The translations under genes and the position numbers were made by a program. From an uncultured Draconibacterium sp. (GTDB taxonomy: Bacteria > Bacteroidota > Bacteroidia > Bacteroidales > Prolixibacteraceae), in contig NZ_OY781981.1 of assembly GCF_963677565.1 (NCBI RefSeq), positions 1,426,001-1,490,000 on the forward strand: a stretch of DNA of 64,000 nucleotides, in the 5' to 3' direction. The notes below the pieces were generated by a model. The model made no database searches and was not told the DNA's origin. It saw only the letters and a list, made by a program, of their open reading frames with translations. Of this stretch, positions 34,915-44,224 are shown piece by piece. The first letter of the stretch is position 1. Each line of letters starts with the position of its first letter.

Positions 34915-37467
34915 TTATCCACATTTTGAGCAGCCGCAAGAAAGGCAAGTCAAACATCCTTCCTGGTAAACTACTTCGTCTGATCCGCATTCGCCGCATT
35001 TTGCATCTTCAGCAATCGTTCCATCAGGAATGTATTTCTTCAATGCACGGGCAACTCCGGCTTTCCACGAGTTGATGGTTTCGTTATCCAACTGCAGGCT
35101 GGTTACCAATTCAACGATTTTATGAATTGGCATTCCGTGGCGCAATGTTCCCGAAATCAGTTTGGCATAATTCCAGTATACCGGGTTGAATTTGTGCGAA
35201 AGTCCTTCGATAGTGGTTTTGTAACCACGTTTGTTCATGTATTGGAAATCGTATCGAGAATCCTCGTCTTCCCAGCTTTTAATAATATAACCTTTGGTTA
35301 CTGAGCGAGGCAGCAGAATTCCGTCTTCATCGTCGTGTAAACCCGTGAAGATTTCGTATGGTTTACCATCCATCAGTCCGATAAAAGCAATCCATTTTTC
35401 CTTGTTATTCTGGAAGCGTACAACGTCGGCCTCCAATTTTTCAGGACGCTTAGTCGGGAATGCTCCTTTGTCGTCTTTTTTCTTGTTATCGTCGTTTGAA
35501 ATAAGTACTCCTGAACGAGATCCGTCGCGATATACGGTAACGCCTTTACATCCGCTTTTCCAGGCCTCAAAATACAGGTTACCTACCAACTCTTCTTTAA
35601 CATCTGCCGGAAGGTTAATGGTTACAGAGATTGAGTGGTCTACCCATTTCTGAATACGTCCCTGCATACGTACTTTGTTCAGCCAGTCAACATCGTTTGA
35701 TGTGGCTTTGTAGTATGGCGACTCTTTTACCATTTTATCCAGTTCTTCTGAGCTGTATTCACGATTAGTATCGTAACCGTTGGCTTTCATCCATGTTTTA
35801 AAATGGTGATGGAATACAGTGTATTCTTCCCAGTGATCGCCCACCTCATCAATAAAGTCAACGCGAACATTCTTGTCGTTTGGATTTACTTTTCTGCGTC
35901 GTTTATAAACAGGCATAAATACCGGCTCAATTCCTGAAGTTGTTTGAGTCATCAAACTTGTAGTTCCTGTTGGAGCAATGGTTAATAAGGCTATATTTCT
36001 ACGGCCGTATTTTGTCATTTTTTCGTATAGTGCCGAATCATTGTCTTTAATACGATTGATCAGCGGATTGTTTTTCTCTCGCTCGGCATCGTAAATAGTG
36101 AAGGCACCGCGCTCTTTTGCCAGGTATACCGACGAACGGTATGCTTCGATGGCAATTGTTTTATGTATCTCTTCCGAAAAATCTGTTGCATTATCGCTTC
36201 CGTAACGCAATCCCAATCCGGCCAGCATATCGCCTTCGGCAGTGATACCGATACCGGTACGTCGTCCTTCTTTTGCTTTGCGACGAATACTTTCCCAAAG
36301 ATTTTTTTCAGTGAATTTTATATCTTCAGCTTCAGGATCGGCATCAACCTTTTCTAAAATGGCATCAATTTTTTCCAGCTCAAGATCGATAATGTCGTCC
36401 ATAATGCGCTGTGCATAGTGGATGTGTTCTTTAAACAGTTCGAAATTGAACTTAGCGTCTTTCGTGTATGGATTTTCTACGTATGAATATAAGTTGATGG
36501 CTAATAAACGGCAACTGTCGTAAGGGCATAAAGGAATTTCTCCACATGGATTGGTAGAAACAGTGCGGTAGCCTAAATCAGCATAACAATCCGGCACTGA
36601 TTCGTTAAGAATAGTATCCCAGAAAAGAATTCCCGGCTCGGCCGATTTCCAGGCATTTTTAACGATCTTTTTCCAAAGACTGGTAGCGTCCGTTTCTTTG
36701 GTGTACTGTGCTTCGCCGGTAACAGGATATTGTTGTACATAGCTCGTTCCTGCTTCAACCGCTTTCATGAAATCATCCTGAATTTTTACCGAAACATTGG
36801 CACCGGTAACTTTGCCCTGCTCCATTTTTGCGTCGATAAAACTTTCCGAATCAGGGTGCTTGATCGAAACTGATAGCATTAGTGCTCCACGGCGTCCATC
36901 CTGGGCAACTTCGCGTGTTGAGTTCGAATAGCGCTCCATAAAAGGAACAATTCCGGTTGATGTTAATGCAGAGTTTTTCACCGGAGAGCCTTTTGGGCGG
37001 ATGTGCGACAGATCGTGTCCTACACCACCACGGCGTTTCATCAATTGCACTTGTTCCTGGTCGATTTTCATAATTCCACCATACGAATCAGAATCACCGT
37101 CGTTTCCAACAACAAAACAGTTCGATAGTGAGGCGATTTGGTAATCGTTTCCAATACCGGTCATTGGCCCTCCCTGGGGAACAATGTATTTGAAATCTTT
37201 CAAAACGCTGTAGATTTCATCTTCGGTTAACGGGTTTGAGTAACGTTCTTCAATACGTGCGATTTCTTTTGCAAGTCGTCGGTGCATGTCGTCCGGTGTT
37301 AATTCGAAAATATTTCCGAACGAATCTTTGAGGGCATACTTATTCACCCAAACTCTTGCTGCCAAATCGTCTCCTTTGAAGTACTCGAGCGAGGCATTTA
37401 CTGCTTCTTCCTGAGAGTAAATTTTCTTGCCCGCAGGGGCTTTTACAGATACTTCGTTTACTGCCAT
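34915..37467 (-). CDS. nrdJ: Adenosylcobalamin-dependent (class II) ribonucleotide reductase
   Basis: An 850-residue enzyme that makes deoxyribonucleotides using a B12 cofactor rather than a di-iron subunit, so it works with or without oxygen. Motifs include MKRRGGVGHDLSHIRP, STNPCGEIPL (active-site Cys, Glu), and APTGTTSLMTQTTSG. The C terminus carries a Cys-rich zinc-ribbon tail (CGECGSDEV...CLTCLSCGCSKCG) that includes the redox Cys used for re-reduction, as in TIGR02504-type enzymes. A downstream terminator and a 314-base upstream gap indicate a single-gene unit. Growth would depend on cobalamin synthesis or uptake unless another RNR is present elsewhere. Confidence 0.95.
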   Translation of the reverse strand: MAVNEVSVKAPAGKKIYSQEEAVNASLEYFKGDDLAARVWVNKYALKDSFGNIFELTPDDMHRRLAKEIARIEERYSNPLTEDEIYSVLKDFKYIVPQGGPMTGIGNDYQIASLSNCFVVGNDGDSDSYGGIMKIDQEQVQLMKRRGGVGHDLSHIRPKGSPVKNSALTSTGIVPFMERYSNSTREVAQDGRRGALMLSVSIKHPDSESFIDAKMEQGKVTGANVSVKIQDDFMKAVEAGTSYVQQYPVTGEAQYTKETDATSLWKKIVKNAWKSAEPGILFWDTILNESVPDCYADLGYRTVSTNPCGEIPLCPYDSCRLLAINLYSYVENPYTKDAKFNFELFKEHIHYAQRIMDDIIDLELEKIDAILEKVDADPEAEDIKFTEKNLWESIRRKAKEGRRTGIGITAEGDMLAGLGLRYGSDNATDFSEEIHKTIAIEAYRSSVYLAKERGAFTIYDAEREKNNPLINRIKDNDSALYEKMTKYGRRNIALLTIAPTGTTSLMTQTTSGIEPVFMPVYKRRRKVNPNDKNVRVDFIDEVGDHWEEYTVFHHHFKTWMKANGYDTNREYSSEELDKMVKESPYYKATSNDVDWLNKVRMQGRIQKWVDHSISVTINLPADVKEELVGNLYFEAWKSGCKGVTVYRDGSRSGVLISNDDNKKKDDKGAFPTKRPEKLEADVVRFQNNKEKWIAFIGLMDGKPYEIFTGLHDDEDGILLPRSVTKGYIIKSWEDEDSRYDFQYMNKRGYKTTIEGLSHKFNPVYWNYAKLISGTLRHGMPIHKIVELVTSLQLDNETINSWKAGVARALKKYIPDGTIAEDAKCGECGSDEVVYQEGCLTCLSCGCSKCG

Positions 37468-37781
37468 TTTTTTCCTGTAAGTGTATTAAAAGTTATAAGA
37501 TTGTATATTTGATTTTCTTAGGTATCCAGCACAACCAAATTGTGTAACGCAAGATAAAACAGAAAACAAATATTTGGAATTTTTTGAAGAACAAATTAAG
37601 TAAAAGTTATCAACTTTAATTTGTTATGTGGTAGTGGATCAGTGAGTTATATATTTGATAGTTAAGAAAAGTTTACCAAAACTGAAAATTATTGTAACAA
37701 GAAAAGGATTTTTGTTAACAGAATATTACCAGCAAAAATTCAATTTTTCGAAGGATTTTTTGCTAACAAAAAGCGTGCTAA
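37468..37781. other. Intergenic region upstream of nrdJ
   Basis: The 314 bases are A/T rich and hold no gene. Visible: a 15-base inverted repeat CACAA(5)TTGTG at 37530-37544, and an A/T hairpin AGCAAAAA/TTTTTGCT (37731-37738/37757-37764) that may terminate the leftward waaA transcript. I see no B12-box or cobalamin riboswitch and no exact NrdR box. Confidence 0.5.
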
Positions 37782-39026
37782 TTATTCATTTTTGTTAAAA
37801 ACTTTATTTATGATAAGTTTTGTTGAACCCACATTTTTTTCTACATATTTCTTGCAGATTTCAGAGGCATTTTCCAGGTTGTTATTGTTATTCAAAAGCT
37901 TACTAAGCGTGGCTTCTAATTCTTTATAATTCTGGATGGGGAAGGCGCCTTTTTTATCAACAAGATCTACCGCTTCTTTAAATTTTAAATAGTTCGGGCC
38001 AAATAAAATAGGCAGTTTAAAAGTTGCAGCTTCCAGAATATTGTGAATGCCAACACCGAAGCCGCCACCTATATACGCTATGTTTCCGTACTGATAGAGC
38101 GATGATAAAATTCCGATAGAATCAATTATTAACACATCGTAGCTGTCAATATCGGAAATAGCGGCTTTGCTGAAACAAATTGTTGGCTTTTTCAACAATT
38201 GTTGAATTCTGTTAATATTGGCCGTTGTAACCTCGTGTGGAGCAATAATAAACTTCACATCTTCGCTATTGTTAATAAAAGCCGCAAGCAGCTCTTCATC
38301 GGGTTTCCAGGTACTTCCTGCAATTAGGGTTACATTTTTTCCTTTGAACTTTTCCACAATTTCGAAATTTTTTGCACCTCTGGCAATTTCGGCAACACGG
38401 TCGAAACGGGTGTCGCCTGAAATAGTGAAATTGTTGATGCCATTTTTTTCGAGCAATTGTGCCGATATTTCGTTTTGAATAAAGATGTGCTCGAAACTGA
38501 ACAGCATTTTTTTGTACCACCTGCCCCAGGGTGTGGCTTTAAAAAACTGCTGGTTTTCTCTGAAAATGGCAGAAATGATGTAAAGTGGAATTTGTTGCTT
38601 CTTGAGCAACGAGATATAGTTGAACCAGAACTCATATTTTACAAAGAATACTTTTTGGGGTTGAACAAGTTGGATAAAGTCTTGTGCATTCTTTTTGGTG
38701 TCCATAGGTAGGTAGGAGACGATATCTGCTCCTTCGTAATTTTTTCTGATCTCGTAACCAGATGGAGAAAAGAAGGTTAGAATGATTCTGTATTCCGGGA
38801 ACTGTTTTTTTATCTCTTCAAGTACCGGGCGCCCTTGTTCAAATTCACCCAGCGATGCACAATGAATCCAAATGTAAGAAGCATTCTTATCAATCTTCTC
38901 CGAAAGGATTTTTCTCCAGTTCTTACGGCCTGAACTAAATTGTTTTGCTTTCTCATTAAATAAGGCAGCAACACGGATAAAAAGTCCGTAAAATAAAATT
39001 CCCAGGTTATATAGTAAGCTCATCAT
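37782..39026 (-). CDS. waaA: 3-deoxy-D-manno-octulosonic acid (Kdo) transferase
   Basis: A 414-residue inner-membrane-associated glycosyltransferase (GT30) that adds Kdo to lipid A. Family motifs are WIHCASLGEFEQGRPVLE (about residues 50-67), the SGDTRFDRV segment, VTLIAGSTWKPDEE, FIIAPHEVT, and YIGGGFGVGIHNILEAATFKLPILFGPNY. An N-terminal hydrophobic anchor is present. The gene begins 8 bases after the lycopene cyclase gene on the same strand and is very likely co-transcribed with it. Length is normal. Confidence 0.95.
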   Translation of the reverse strand: MMSLLYNLGILFYGLFIRVAALFNEKAKQFSSGRKNWRKILSEKIDKNASYIWIHCASLGEFEQGRPVLEEIKKQFPEYRIILTFFSPSGYEIRKNYEGADIVSYLPMDTKKNAQDFIQLVQPQKVFFVKYEFWFNYISLLKKQQIPLYIISAIFRENQQFFKATPWGRWYKKMLFSFEHIFIQNEISAQLLEKNGINNFTISGDTRFDRVAEIARGAKNFEIVEKFKGKNVTLIAGSTWKPDEELLAAFINNSEDVKFIIAPHEVTTANINRIQQLLKKPTICFSKAAISDIDSYDVLIIDSIGILSSLYQYGNIAYIGGGFGVGIHNILEAATFKLPILFGPNYLKFKEAVDLVDKKGAFPIQNYKELEATLSKLLNNNNNLENASEICKKYVEKNVGSTKLIINKVFNKNE

Positions 39027-39034
39027 TTTCAGAA

Positions 39035-39724
39035 TTAGTAACGCCGGCGATTATTTAAATACTCGTATATCGTAACGTTTATAAGTAGCAATAAGAACAG
39101 GTAGCCAATCCTTTCAACAGGAACACCTGCCAGGGTGATTCCAATTATGTGCGCAGCGTCGTAAATGATCACCGGCATCGAATTCAATAGTGCAGAAACA
39201 ATTAAAAACGGTATCAACGAAATGAAAAGTGCCAGGTAAAATTTGGTGTAATATTTTTTAAAACGGTTACGAAAAACGGTGTAGCCTAAATAGATAGCTG
39301 ATAGGAAGAAAGTAAAAAAGCTAAACATTCGGGTGCGGAAAATGTAGGCTAAAACACCTGTGATTAAAAGAAGTACAAGGCTAATAATGAGAAAAACGTT
39401 TGGCTTTTCGAAATCCTCGAAACGAACTTTTAGCCATTCGTAAATATAAATTGAAGAAAGCGGAATTACGATAAATGACAGCCACTCTTCAACCGGGAGC
39501 CGAAGCAGTTCAATTCCTGAAAGATAGTCGGGATTAAAACTCCAGATTCCCATTTGTACAAACCGGATGTCCCACATAACAAAAATGGCTCCGGCAAAAA
39601 CTACGGCAGGTAAAATATATTTCAGTCTGAAAACAAACCGCACCTTTTTTTGAAAGCTGAGTGCAACCGGAATTACCAGATAAATCAGCAGTAACAACAG
39701 GTACGATAGTTTTTGAATCTCCAT
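39035..39724 (-). CDS. Fused two-domain lycopene cyclase (CrtYcd type)
   Basis: A 229-residue membrane protein with about six to seven hydrophobic helices, arranged as two repeats of the small lycopene-cyclase domain. The conserved PxEE motif occurs in the first repeat as LPVEEWLSF and in weaker form in the second as VPVERIGY. Heterodimeric CrtYc/CrtYd and their fusions cyclise the ends of lycopene to beta-carotene. No other carotenoid gene is in the window; instead it is paired with waaA, 8 bases apart. A candidate -7 box lies directly upstream. Confidence 0.8.
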   Translation of the reverse strand: MEIQKLSYLLLLLIYLVIPVALSFQKKVRFVFRLKYILPAVVFAGAIFVMWDIRFVQMGIWSFNPDYLSGIELLRLPVEEWLSFIVIPLSSIYIYEWLKVRFEDFEKPNVFLIISLVLLLITGVLAYIFRTRMFSFFTFFLSAIYLGYTVFRNRFKKYYTKFYLALFISLIPFLIVSALLNSMPVIIYDAAHIIGITLAGVPVERIGYLFLLLLINVTIYEYLNNRRRY

Positions 39725-39741
39725 TTTTTCTGAATTTTGAG

Positions 39742-39749
39742 CAAAGGTA
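39742..39749 (-). promoter_or_regulatory. -7 promoter box of the lycopene cyclase-waaA operon
   Basis: On the minus strand this reads TACCTTTG, an exact TAnnTTTG match, 17 bases before the cyclase ATG. Confidence 0.5.
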
Positions 39750-39867
39750 TTGGATTTGTTGAAAAAAGGGATTTTGGAAATGATTTTTTATAGCATCCCG
39801 AATGGAGAAAAAGAAAGGCGCAACGATTTGTTCGCTGCGCCTCTCGTCAGAACATTAAAGTTCTTAT

Positions 39868-42800
39868 TTAATATTTAGTTTTTGCCTTTTTAGCCGGGTC
39901 TTCTTCCGGTGAAATGAAACTCATTTTAAAGGCATAACTGTATTCTTTTTCAGTAAGACGGTATTCGTCGTGCGTCCAGGCTCCCCAGCTGTCGTCGCCA
40001 CCAACACCCATTTGTTTGTAGTCGATGTTAACAGAAGTCAGGTCGCGAGGTTTTACATCGTTAATATGGCGGTTCACTACTTCTACTCCCGGCACCTGGC
40101 GGCCATCGGTACGTTCCACACTTTCGAAGTCTTCCATGATATTGTGGTGTGCGCTAACTTCCAGCAATGGCATTCCCGAGAATAGCAGTCCGTTTCCGGC
40201 TTCGTCGGTGATGGTCACCCAGCGAACATCGGTTTTGTTACCGTTTTCCTGTGGACGAAGATAAGCCCAGTACTGATCGGCAACACTTCCGCTGTACAAG
40301 CCAACAAAAGCTCCGGTTTTTCTGTCCCAGTACGATTCCTGCGGGCCTCGTCCAAACCAGCTCATCTGATCGAAATTGCGTGGCATTACCAGGTTCATGC
40401 CCATGCGAACGATCTCCGGAAGATCATCTTTTGTCATTTTAAAGTTGTTTTCAACAACAACTTCTCCCGAACCGTAAACTGTGTAAATCGATTTGTAAGT
40501 GGCAATCTTTTCTTTTTCCTCATTTACAAGATCAAAATCAAAAACTACTTCAACGGTATTTTCTCTTAATTCTTTAACTGAAACATTGGTAAGTTTTCGG
40601 GTTTCGCCCGCCTTGCGCCATACCCGGCTTCGTTTGTGCAGGTTGTTGCCAAAGTCGTTATCGATTGGTGCGCGCCAGAAATTCGGAATCGGGCCGCTTA
40701 TCAGCATTTCTGTTTCACCTTTTTTAAGGCTAGAGATTACACCGGCTTTCTTATCGAAAGTTACAGAAAATCCTTCGCCAGAAACGGTTGCTGTTTCATC
40801 TGATTCCTCCAGGTTTACATCAGGCATTTGTGGGAAAGTATATTCCAGGGTCACAGGAACAACGAAAGGAATTTCAAATTGCTCTTCGGCCAAAATCCAT
40901 CCTGCTTCAACGAGGCTCCAGTCGTTTTTCAGTTTTGCATGTACATTCAGGAAATACTCAACACCGGCTTCAGGTTTTACATTGAAACCGATGGTTACTT
41001 CTTTGCTTTCGCCCGGAGCTAATTCAATAGTACCCAGATCGCCGCTGTCAACTACTTTTCCATCGGCAGTAACTTCCCAAATAAAATCGAAAGCCGACAG
41101 ATTCATAAATACATATTTGTTCTCTATCGAGATAATTCCTTTTTTCAAATCAACGGCATCGAAACCAATGTGTTGGTAAACTTTTTTAACCTCTAACAGG
41201 TGTGGTTTTACTGCACGGTCCGGATCAACCAAACCATTGTTGCAGAAGTTGCCGTCTGAAGGAACGGTATCGGGACCAAAGTCGCCACCGTAAGCCCAGA
41301 ATCCTTCGCCTGCTTCATTTGTAGTCCACAAGCCCTGGTCAACCCAGTCCCAGATAAATCCACCTTGCAGTACATCGTATTTTTCAATCAGGTCCCAGTA
41401 ATCCTGCAGGTTTCCAACGCTGTTGCCCATGGCATGCGCATATTCGCACTGAATTAGAGGTTTATCGGCTTTTTCTTTGGCAAAACGCTCCATGCCATCC
41501 ATGCGCATGTACATGGGGCAGTAAATATCGGTATTCTCACCACCATGTGCCTGTTCGTATTGAACCGGACGTGTGTCATCTACTGATTTAAGGAAATCGT
41601 AGGTAGCCATAAAGTTCACTCCATTTCCAGCTTCGTTACCCAAACTCCAGATAACCACACATGGTTGGTTTTTGTCGCGCTCAAACATATTCTTTGTACG
41701 ATACAAGTGGGCACCTTTCCAGTCTTCGTTTTTCGCTAATGATTCGGGTCCGTAGCCCATTCCGTGCGATTCGATATTTGCTTCGTCAACAATGTATAAA
41801 CCGTATTTATTACACAGCTCGTACCACAATTCAGGTTGTGGATAGTGCGATGTGCGAACTGCATTCAGGTTATTTTCCTTCATGGTTTTAATGTCCAGCA
41901 ACATCGTTTCTTTGTCCTGTACGTGACCGGTTTTGTCGTTATGTTCGTGCAGGTTGGCACCTTTTATGTAAACGTATTTTCCGTTCACGCGAAGTGTTGC
42001 GTCAATAATTTCAATGCGGCGGAAACCAACATCCTGGCGAATGACTTCAACAACATCTTCTCCGTTTTTTAGGGTGATTACCAGTTCGTAAAGATTTGGA
42101 ATTTCGGCCGACCACTGTTTTACATTTAGAATTTCAGCTGCAAAATTTACTGCTGTTCCACCGGTAGTTTCCGAGAATTCTTTTACAACGTTTTCGTTAT
42201 CAGAAAGAACAGCTTCAACGGTTAAGTTACCGCTGTTTGCCAGTTCAATATCTAACGTAAACAAGCCGTTTGTGTATGAATCATCAAGCGATGAACCAAC
42301 GCGGAAATCTTTTAAAGCTTGTTGGCCGCGGGCTATAAGGTAGGCATCGCGGGTGATTCCGCTTAATCGCCAGAAATCCTGATCTTCAAGGTAAGAAGCA
42401 TCGCTCCAGCGGAAAACCTCAACAGCCATGGTGTTTTCTCCGGGAACCAAATATTTGGTGATATTGAACTCGGCAGGTGTTTTGCTATCTTCGCTGTAAC
42501 CCACGTATTGTTCGTTCACCCACAAATTCATATTCGATGAAACCGCGCCAAAATGTGCGATGATATCGCTACCGTCCCATTCGGCAGGAACTTCGAAAGT
42601 ACGTTTATACGATCCAACCGGGTTGTAATCTTTCTGGATCAGCGGTGGAGTTCTGTCGTGCGGGTATTTTACGTTGGTGTAAATCGGGTAATCAAAACCA
42701 ACTACTTCCCAGTTGGCGGGCACCTGAATTTCATCCCATTCGCGGGTATCAAAATCGTTTTTGAAAAACCAGAACGGACGTTCCGACGGATTTTGCGCCA

Positions 42801-43065
42801 GGTGAAACTGCCATGTTCCGTTCAGTGATTTTAGCAGTGGCGATTGCCATTTGTCTTCGGTTCGAGCTTGTTCTGCCGATGCAAATGGAATAAAGTGGGC
42901 ATGTGGCTCCGCTTTGTTTACCTGGTAAATTTCAGGGTCTTCCCAGGGTTTTGGACTGGGTTCATCGAACGGTACATTGGAGTAGTCGGTGTAATTGTTA
43001 CACGAAATCAATCCAATCAGTGCGATGGAAAAAAATGTTAGTGTCAAATAAACTTTTTTTATCAT
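39868..43065 (-). CDS. GH2 beta-galactosidase lipoprotein
   Basis: A 1065-residue LacZ-like glycosidase with a lipoprotein signal (IALIGLISCNN; Cys about 22), so envelope-bound. The domain order is sugar-binding jelly roll, Ig-like, TIM barrel, second Ig-like and the C-terminal bgal_small domain. Acid/base Glu is in WSLGNEAGNG, nucleophile Glu in CEYAHAMGNS. Others motifs match LacZ (NAVRTSHYP; GGFIWDWVDQGL). It hydrolyses terminal beta-galactosides. The NUDIX regulator lies just upstream on the same strand, and a palindrome like its own putative operator lies in the gap, suggesting control by that protein. Confidence 0.92.
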   Translation of the reverse strand: MIKKVYLTLTFFSIALIGLISCNNYTDYSNVPFDEPSPKPWEDPEIYQVNKAEPHAHFIPFASAEQARTEDKWQSPLLKSLNGTWQFHLAQNPSERPFWFFKNDFDTREWDEIQVPANWEVVGFDYPIYTNVKYPHDRTPPLIQKDYNPVGSYKRTFEVPAEWDGSDIIAHFGAVSSNMNLWVNEQYVGYSEDSKTPAEFNITKYLVPGENTMAVEVFRWSDASYLEDQDFWRLSGITRDAYLIARGQQALKDFRVGSSLDDSYTNGLFTLDIELANSGNLTVEAVLSDNENVVKEFSETTGGTAVNFAAEILNVKQWSAEIPNLYELVITLKNGEDVVEVIRQDVGFRRIEIIDATLRVNGKYVYIKGANLHEHNDKTGHVQDKETMLLDIKTMKENNLNAVRTSHYPQPELWYELCNKYGLYIVDEANIESHGMGYGPESLAKNEDWKGAHLYRTKNMFERDKNQPCVVIWSLGNEAGNGVNFMATYDFLKSVDDTRPVQYEQAHGGENTDIYCPMYMRMDGMERFAKEKADKPLIQCEYAHAMGNSVGNLQDYWDLIEKYDVLQGGFIWDWVDQGLWTTNEAGEGFWAYGGDFGPDTVPSDGNFCNNGLVDPDRAVKPHLLEVKKVYQHIGFDAVDLKKGIISIENKYVFMNLSAFDFIWEVTADGKVVDSGDLGTIELAPGESKEVTIGFNVKPEAGVEYFLNVHAKLKNDWSLVEAGWILAEEQFEIPFVVPVTLEYTFPQMPDVNLEESDETATVSGEGFSVTFDKKAGVISSLKKGETEMLISGPIPNFWRAPIDNDFGNNLHKRSRVWRKAGETRKLTNVSVKELRENTVEVVFDFDLVNEEKEKIATYKSIYTVYGSGEVVVENNFKMTKDDLPEIVRMGMNLVMPRNFDQMSWFGRGPQESYWDRKTGAFVGLYSGSVADQYWAYLRPQENGNKTDVRWVTITDEAGNGLLFSGMPLLEVSAHHNIMEDFESVERTDGRQVPGVEVVNRHINDVKPRDLTSVNIDYKQMGVGGDDSWGAWTHDEYRLTEKEYSYAFKMSFISPEEDPAKKAKTKY

Positions 43066-43102
43066 GGTAGTGGAATTAAATGTTTTCTAATTAAAGAGAC
43101 AA

Positions 43103-43110
43103 CAAATTTA
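43103..43110 (-). promoter_or_regulatory. -7 promoter box of the GH2 gene
   Basis: On the minus strand this reads TAAATTTG, an exact TAnnTTTG match, 37 bases before the GH2 ATG. Confidence 0.5.
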
Positions 43111-43174
43111 AGTTTTGTACCTACTTTTCTTTGTAACAAAACAGTCAAAAATGTATAACAAAACGGGCAAAACC

Positions 43175-43186
43175 TGTATAGATACA
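43175..43186. promoter_or_regulatory. Short palindrome upstream of GH2
   Basis: TGTATAGATACA has 5-base inverted arms (TGTAT/ATACA) and resembles the longer palindrome before the NUDIX regulator (TTGTATC/GATACAA), making it a weak candidate for a second binding site. Confidence 0.3.
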
Positions 43187-43231
43187 TTTTAAAAGACGAA
43201 TTTTGTGAATTCTGATTGAATAGATAGTTGT

Positions 43232-43999
43232 TTAGAACCAAAAATTGGCACCTTGTTTTACCGCTTTCTCGTACTTTTCTTTGTTAAAAAGATAAAGGAA
43301 CGGACGTTTATGCGAAACGCCTTCTTTTCGCTCTTCCAGCCTTTCGTAAATTCCCCAGCTCAACATTTTTCGCTGAAAGTTACTTCTGGTAAGTGGTCGG
43401 TCTAAAATGATTTCATAAATACGCTGAAGATCAGGCATTGTAAATTTTTCTGGCAACAAGTTGTAGCCGATTGGTTGTATAAAAAGTTCTTTGCGAAGGG
43501 CATCCAAAGCTTCGTCAATAATTAAGTTATGATCGAACATTAATTCGGGGACATCGCTAATATCTATCCACTCGTTTGTGTTGTTCATATCTCCTCTTGT
43601 AGGGTGTACGGTATTAAAATTCACCAAAGCAAAATAACCTACTGTAAATACCCTGTCCGGAATATCCATATCTTCAGGTGGCTTGTATGAATTGTCGTTG
43701 AGTTGCTCAAAAGCTGTTGAATAAGAAAACCGGTCTGGTTCGCTAAACAAGTGGAATTGTTTAAGAAAAATATTTTCAAGGCCGGTAGTTTCTTTCAATA
43801 CCCGGTTGGCTGCATCGTCGGCATTCTCATTCTTTAAAATTACACCACCGGGTATCAATTTCTTTAAACGGGTGTCGAAAGTGGTGAGAAGAACTTTCAG
43901 TTTATTTTCTGATACCGAGAAAATAACGGGATTGACACCTACTGTTAAGCTGGCATTTTTGAGGTAATCGGAATAGATGAACTTTTTAATGGCAGTCAT
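43232..43999 (-). CDS. NrtR-family NUDIX-type transcriptional regulator
   Basis: A 255-residue protein with an N-terminal NUDIX fold (about 15-165) and a C-terminal winged helix (about 175-250; PEKFTMPDLQRIYEIIL...SNFQRKML). The NUDIX box is degenerate: GGVILKNENADDAANRVLKETTGL lacks the full REUxEE catalytic set, as expected for a ligand-sensing, non-catalytic regulator. Relatives control NAD metabolism or sugar catabolism (for example arabinose genes in Bacteroides). Here the neighbouring GH2 gene suggests a sugar role. A palindrome lies 20 bases before its start. Confidence 0.82.
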   Translation of the reverse strand: MTAIKKFIYSDYLKNASLTVGVNPVIFSVSENKLKVLLTTFDTRLKKLIPGGVILKNENADDAANRVLKETTGLENIFLKQFHLFSEPDRFSYSTAFEQLNDNSYKPPEDMDIPDRVFTVGYFALVNFNTVHPTRGDMNNTNEWIDISDVPELMFDHNLIIDEALDALRKELFIQPIGYNLLPEKFTMPDLQRIYEIILDRPLTRSNFQRKMLSWGIYERLEERKEGVSHKRPFLYLFNKEKYEKAVKQGANFWF

Positions 44000-44018
44000 A
44001 ATTAACGTTAAATTCTCA

Positions 44019-44037
44019 TTGTATCATATCGATACAA
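44019..44037. promoter_or_regulatory. Candidate autoregulatory operator of the NUDIX regulator
   Basis: TTGTATC (44019-44025) and GATACAA (44031-44037) are perfect 7-base inverted arms with a 5-base spacer, 20 bases upstream of the regulator's ATG. Confidence 0.5.
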
Positions 44038-44165
44038 AGAAAAATATTTTTTACTTTGTCATACACAAAAAAAGCAACTTTATTTAAATCTCTAAAGTTT
44101 GCTGTGTAATGTAAAGTATTCTTCGGGATATATTTTGATATATCCCTTTTCCATACAAGAATAGA

Positions 44166-44194
44166 AAACCCGTATACTGATCATATACGGGTTT
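44166..44194 (-). terminator. Terminator after the cysteate synthase-like gene
   Basis: AAACCCGTATA (44166-44176) pairs with TATACGGGTTT (44184-44194) over 11 bases. On the minus strand TTTT follows the stem, 30 bases after the stop at 44225. Confidence 0.75.
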
Positions 44195-44224
44195 GTTTTA
44201 TATCGTATTTATGTATTCCGGTTA

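Noticed and set aside
37468..37781. Cobalamin riboswitch or NrdR box before the B12-dependent RNR
   Set aside because: No B12-box-like GCCACTG segment or suitable stem array was found. The inverted repeat CACAA(5)TTGTG has the wrong spacing for the NrdR consensus.
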